Source: Nocardioides guangzhouensis (GTDB lineage Bacteria > Actinomycetota > Actinomycetes > Propionibacteriales > Nocardioidaceae). From it: a stretch of 64,000 nucleotides of DNA. The translations under genes were made by a program, and so were the position numbers. Below the pieces are notes generated by a model that saw only the letters and a list, made by a program, of their open reading frames with translations, was not told where the DNA came from and ran no database searches. The number at the start of each line of letters is the position of its first letter. Position 1 is the first letter of the stretch. The stretch is from assembly GCF_004519545.1 (NCBI RefSeq), contig NZ_SDKM01000010.1:1-64000 (forward strand). Reading direction: 5' to 3'. Positions 61,954 to 64,000 of this stretch are shown piece by piece.

Positions 61954-62970
61954 ATGCGACCCGATCTCGCCGCGGTGGCGGCCAGGCAGCACGGACTGTT
62001 CACCCGACGGCAGGCCCTCGTCGCCGGATACACCGACCAGGAGATCCGCCGGCACGTGCGCACCGGCGCCTGGGTGCCCGTGCGCCGTGGTGTCTACGTC
62101 CTCCCCGAGGTCTGGGACGGCGTCGACCCGTACGACGGGCGCGCCAGGCTCCGGGACCGGGCCGCCCACCTGACCCTGCGGGTCCCGCACGTGCTGAGCC
62201 ACGACTCGGCGGCGCGGGCACACGGACTGCCGATGCTCACACCGAGGCGCGAGCTCGTCCACATCACCCGTCCCGGTGTCGGCGGCGGCCGGACCGAGCA
62301 CGGCGTCCAGCACCACCTGTCGTACGCCCTCCCCGAGCTCGACGAGGTGGACGGCCTCCACGTCACCGGCGTCGGACGCACCGCGCTCGACCTCGGGAGG
62401 GAGCACGGTTTCACGGCTGGCGTGGTCGCCTGCGACGGCGCGATGCGGCGCGGTGTCACCCGGGGCCAGCTCGAGGCACAGCTCGCCACGATGACCTGCT
62501 GGCCGGGCATCACCGCCTCCCGCGAGGCGGTACTCCACGCCGACCCGGGCGCCGAGTCGATCGGTGAGTCGCTGTCACGTCTGATGCTCGAGGAGCTCGG
62601 CCTCGGCGTCGTCGACACGCAGTTCCCTCTGCGCACCGCCGGCGGGACGTTCTGGTGCGACCTCCGGATCGGCCGCCACGTCTTCGAGTTCGACGGGCGG
62701 GTCAAGTACGTCCGGGTCGAGCAGGGCGGCGTGGCTGACCGCGATCCGGGCGAGGTGGTCTGGGAGGAGAAGAAGCGCGAGCGGCTCATCGTCGCCGAGG
62801 GGCTCGGCATCTCCCGGATCATCTGGGACGACCTCTGGGGACCGGCCCGCGACCGGGCGAAGCAGCGCCTGCGTGCGGAGTACGCCCTCACTGTCGACCG
62901 CTTCGGCACCGTGCTACCCCCGCACCTCGCCGCCGTCGCCCGGGAGCTGCGCGGCGCTCGCCTCGCCTGA
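61954..62970 (+). CDS. AbiEi-like winged-helix protein with a Vsr/DUF559-like nuclease domain
   Basis: A 338-residue protein. Residues 1-60 are a winged helix of the AbiEi antitoxin N-terminal type (LFTRRQALVAGYTDQEIRR, VRRGVYVLP). Residues 195-300 resemble a PD-(D/E)xK-type fold of the Vsr/DUF559 group: ESIGESLSR (Glu201/205), WCDLRIG (Asp236), FEFDGRVKY (Glu245, Asp247, Lys251), then KKRERLIVAEGLG and RIIWDDLW. This domain pairing is widely present in actinobacteria without a proven function. The gene lies alone between two copies of a palindromic element. It could be a solitary nuclease, a mobile-element protein or a defence component. Confidence 0.7.
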   Translation: MRPDLAAVAARQHGLFTRRQALVAGYTDQEIRRHVRTGAWVPVRRGVYVLPEVWDGVDPYDGRARLRDRAAHLTLRVPHVLSHDSAARAHGLPMLTPRRELVHITRPGVGGGRTEHGVQHHLSYALPELDEVDGLHVTGVGRTALDLGREHGFTAGVVACDGAMRRGVTRGQLEAQLATMTCWPGITASREAVLHADPGAESIGESLSRLMLEELGLGVVDTQFPLRTAGGTFWCDLRIGRHVFEFDGRVKYVRVEQGGVADRDPGEVVWEEKKRERLIVAEGLGISRIIWDDLWGPARDRAKQRLRAEYALTVDRFGTVLPPHLAAVARELRGARLA

Positions 62971-62984
62971 CCCGCCCCCGATCT

Positions 62985-63062
62985 CAGCTGTAACGCGGTG
63001 TTCATGTCACTTAGTCAGTGTTCGAACACGTGCCAAGCAACACGAACACCGCGTTACAGCTG
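62985..63062. repeat. Palindromic element, copy 2
   Basis: CAGCTGTAACGCGGTGTTC (62985-63003) and GAACACCGCGTTACAGCTG (63044-63062) are perfect 19-bp arms. Inside lies a perfect GTGTTCGAACAC. It begins 15 bases after the nuclease-like gene's stop and lies before the 3' end of the convergent MFS gene, so it could also act as a terminator. Confidence 0.9.
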
Positions 63063-63098
63063 CGGTGTCCGATAGAAGGGCGAGCGCAGGGAGAGGTG

Positions 63099-64000
63099 TC
63101 AGGCGGAGCGCTCGGCCAGGTGCCTCGGGAGCTGGAAGAACAGCACCGAGACGAAGCCGAGGACGAGGACGGCGGCGGGCAGGAGCATCGACTGCGACAT
63201 GGCGTCGCTGAACGGCACGTGCACGACGTCGGGGAGCCCGCCGCTCATCGCGGCCTCGCCCTTGCCGGCACCGCCGGAGGAGAGGCCCTGCGCGGCGAGC
63301 CGGCTGTCCATCAGCACCGCGATCGCGGCCGAGCCGAGGACCGCGCCGACCTGCCGCGTGGCGTTGTAGACGCCGGCGCCCGCACCGGCGAGCTGCAGCG
63401 GCAGGTTGCGGGTCGCCGTGGCGGCGAGCGGTGCCCAGACGCCGGCCATGCCGAGGCCGAGCACGGCCATCGGGACCAGGAGCTGCCAGGTCGCGCTGTC
63501 CGGAGTCATCACCAGCGCCAGCCAGAGCACGGCAGCCGCGGTGACCGCGAAGCCGGCGCCGGTGATCAGGCGCGGGTGCACGCGGTCGGTGAACCGGCCG
63601 ACGACCGGCGCCATCACGATCGACACCGCCGCCATCGGCACCATCAGCAGCGCCGCGTCGGTCGGCGACAGGCCGCGCACCAGCTGTGCGTAGAGCATCA
63701 GCGGGAAGCCCATCGCGGTCGCGGTGAACGACATCGTCGAGATCGCGAAGTTGGAGATCGAGAAGTTGCGGTCGGAGAAGATCGACAGCGGCACCAGCGG
63801 CTCGCGCTTGTTGACCTTCTGCCACCAGACGAACCCGGCCAGCACGACGAGGCCGAACACGATCAGCGACCAGACCGTGATGATCCCGTTGATGGTGCCC
63901 CAGTCGTACTGGTGGCCCTCCTGGATGCCGAACACCAGCGCGAACATGCCGAGGCCGCTGAGCGCCACGCCCAGCCAGTCGAACCGGTGCGGGTGCGTCG
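63099..64000 (-). CDS. DHA2-type MFS transporter (5' part beyond the window)
   Basis: The last 300 or so residues of a 14-helix-type exporter. The frame stays open to the window edge and reads RFDWLGVALSGLGMFALVFG, followed by FSISNFAISTMSFTATAMGFPL and VYNATRQVGAVLGSAAIAVLM. These match EmrB/QacA-type drug exporters. The start and N-terminal helices are missing. Substrate unknown. Confidence 0.88.
   Translation of the reverse strand, partial: THPHRFDWLGVALSGLGMFALVFGIQEGHQYDWGTINGIITVWSLIVFGLVVLAGFVWWQKVNKREPLVPLSIFSDRNFSISNFAISTMSFTATAMGFPLMLYAQLVRGLSPTDAALLMVPMAAVSIVMAPVVGRFTDRVHPRLITGAGFAVTAAAVLWLALVMTPDSATWQLLVPMAVLGLGMAGVWAPLAATATRNLPLQLAGAGAGVYNATRQVGAVLGSAAIAVLMDSRLAAQGLSSGGAGKGEAAMSGGLPDVVHVPFSDAMSQSMLLPAAVLVLGFVSVLFFQLPRHLAERSA

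Noticed and set aside
61954..62970. Complete AbiE toxin-antitoxin system
   Set aside because: Only the AbiEi-like winged helix is present; there is no nucleotidyltransferase AbiEii partner on either side.

Overview
The window is 64 kb of very GC-rich chromosomal DNA from an actinobacterium, most likely a Nocardioides-like member of the Propionibacteriales. This placement is inferred from gene content: HspR with HAIR operators, a furA-katG pair, a class E sortase, a maleylpyruvate-isomerase-fold protein, LAL-type LuxR and SigE-type sigma factors, and frequent GTG/TTG starts. Many genes have a TANNNT-like -10 hexamer only 5-7 nt before the start codon, which suggests leaderless mRNAs. No rRNA, tRNA, CRISPR array or insertion sequence was recognised.

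Layout: 0-4.5 kb, a nitroreductase divergent from a histidine-utilisation operon (M20 amidohydrolase, hutF, hutI). 4.6-12 kb, a small protein, a large LuxR/ATPase regulator, a sucrase/ferredoxin-like protein, a frameshifted cytochrome P450 and an MFS exporter. 12-13.7 kb, an orphan three-gene type VII secretion-like cassette. 13.8-20.8 kb, transporters, regulators (MarR, TetR) with clear twin-palindrome operators, a HAD hydrolase and an aldo/keto reductase. 20.8-23.6 kb, a two-gene unit: a small membrane protein and an 817-residue protein joining a nuclease-fold domain, an M15-type peptidase and a GH25 muramidase. 24-28.3 kb, dnaK-grpE-dnaJ-hspR. 28.4-36.2 kb, a Cys-cluster/pentapeptide protein, a DUF445 protein, an Abi-alpha-like protein, clpB and two paralogous membrane proteins. 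36.2-41.8 kb, an aminotransferase, sortase, DedA protein, a beta-propeller lipoprotein, a DinB-like protein and a TrmH-family methyltransferase. 41.8-49.8 kb, an XRE-cupin regulator divergent from a seven-gene catabolic operon of unknown substrate. 49.8-52.9 kb, furA-katG. 52.9-58.6 kb, a divergent N-acetylglucosamine-type PTS locus (EIIA, EIIB, SIS deaminase / GntR, EIIC, NagA). 58.6-61.7 kb, DUF2867, sigma factor and membrane partner, fructose-bisphosphate aldolase. 61.7-63.1 kb, a nuclease-like gene between two copies of a 72-bp palindromic element. 63.1 kb to the end, a truncated DHA2-type MFS transporter.

Connections: the heat-shock genes share one operator, because the same 9-bp arms with a 7-bp spacer (AAGTTGAGT-N7-ACTCAACTT) lie before dnaK and before clpB, and HspR is encoded in the dnaK operon. 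The PTS locus imports and phosphorylates an amino sugar, NagA deacetylates it and the SIS protein probably deaminates it, feeding glycolysis next to the aldolase.

The most unusual items are the palindrome-flanked nuclease-like gene, the nuclease/peptidase/muramidase fusion beside a holin-like protein, the uncharacterised catabolic operon (its M24 enzyme lacks one metal ligand and its SDR lacks the YxxxK motif), the orphan WXG/YxxxD cassette, and several regularly spaced intergenic repeat families.
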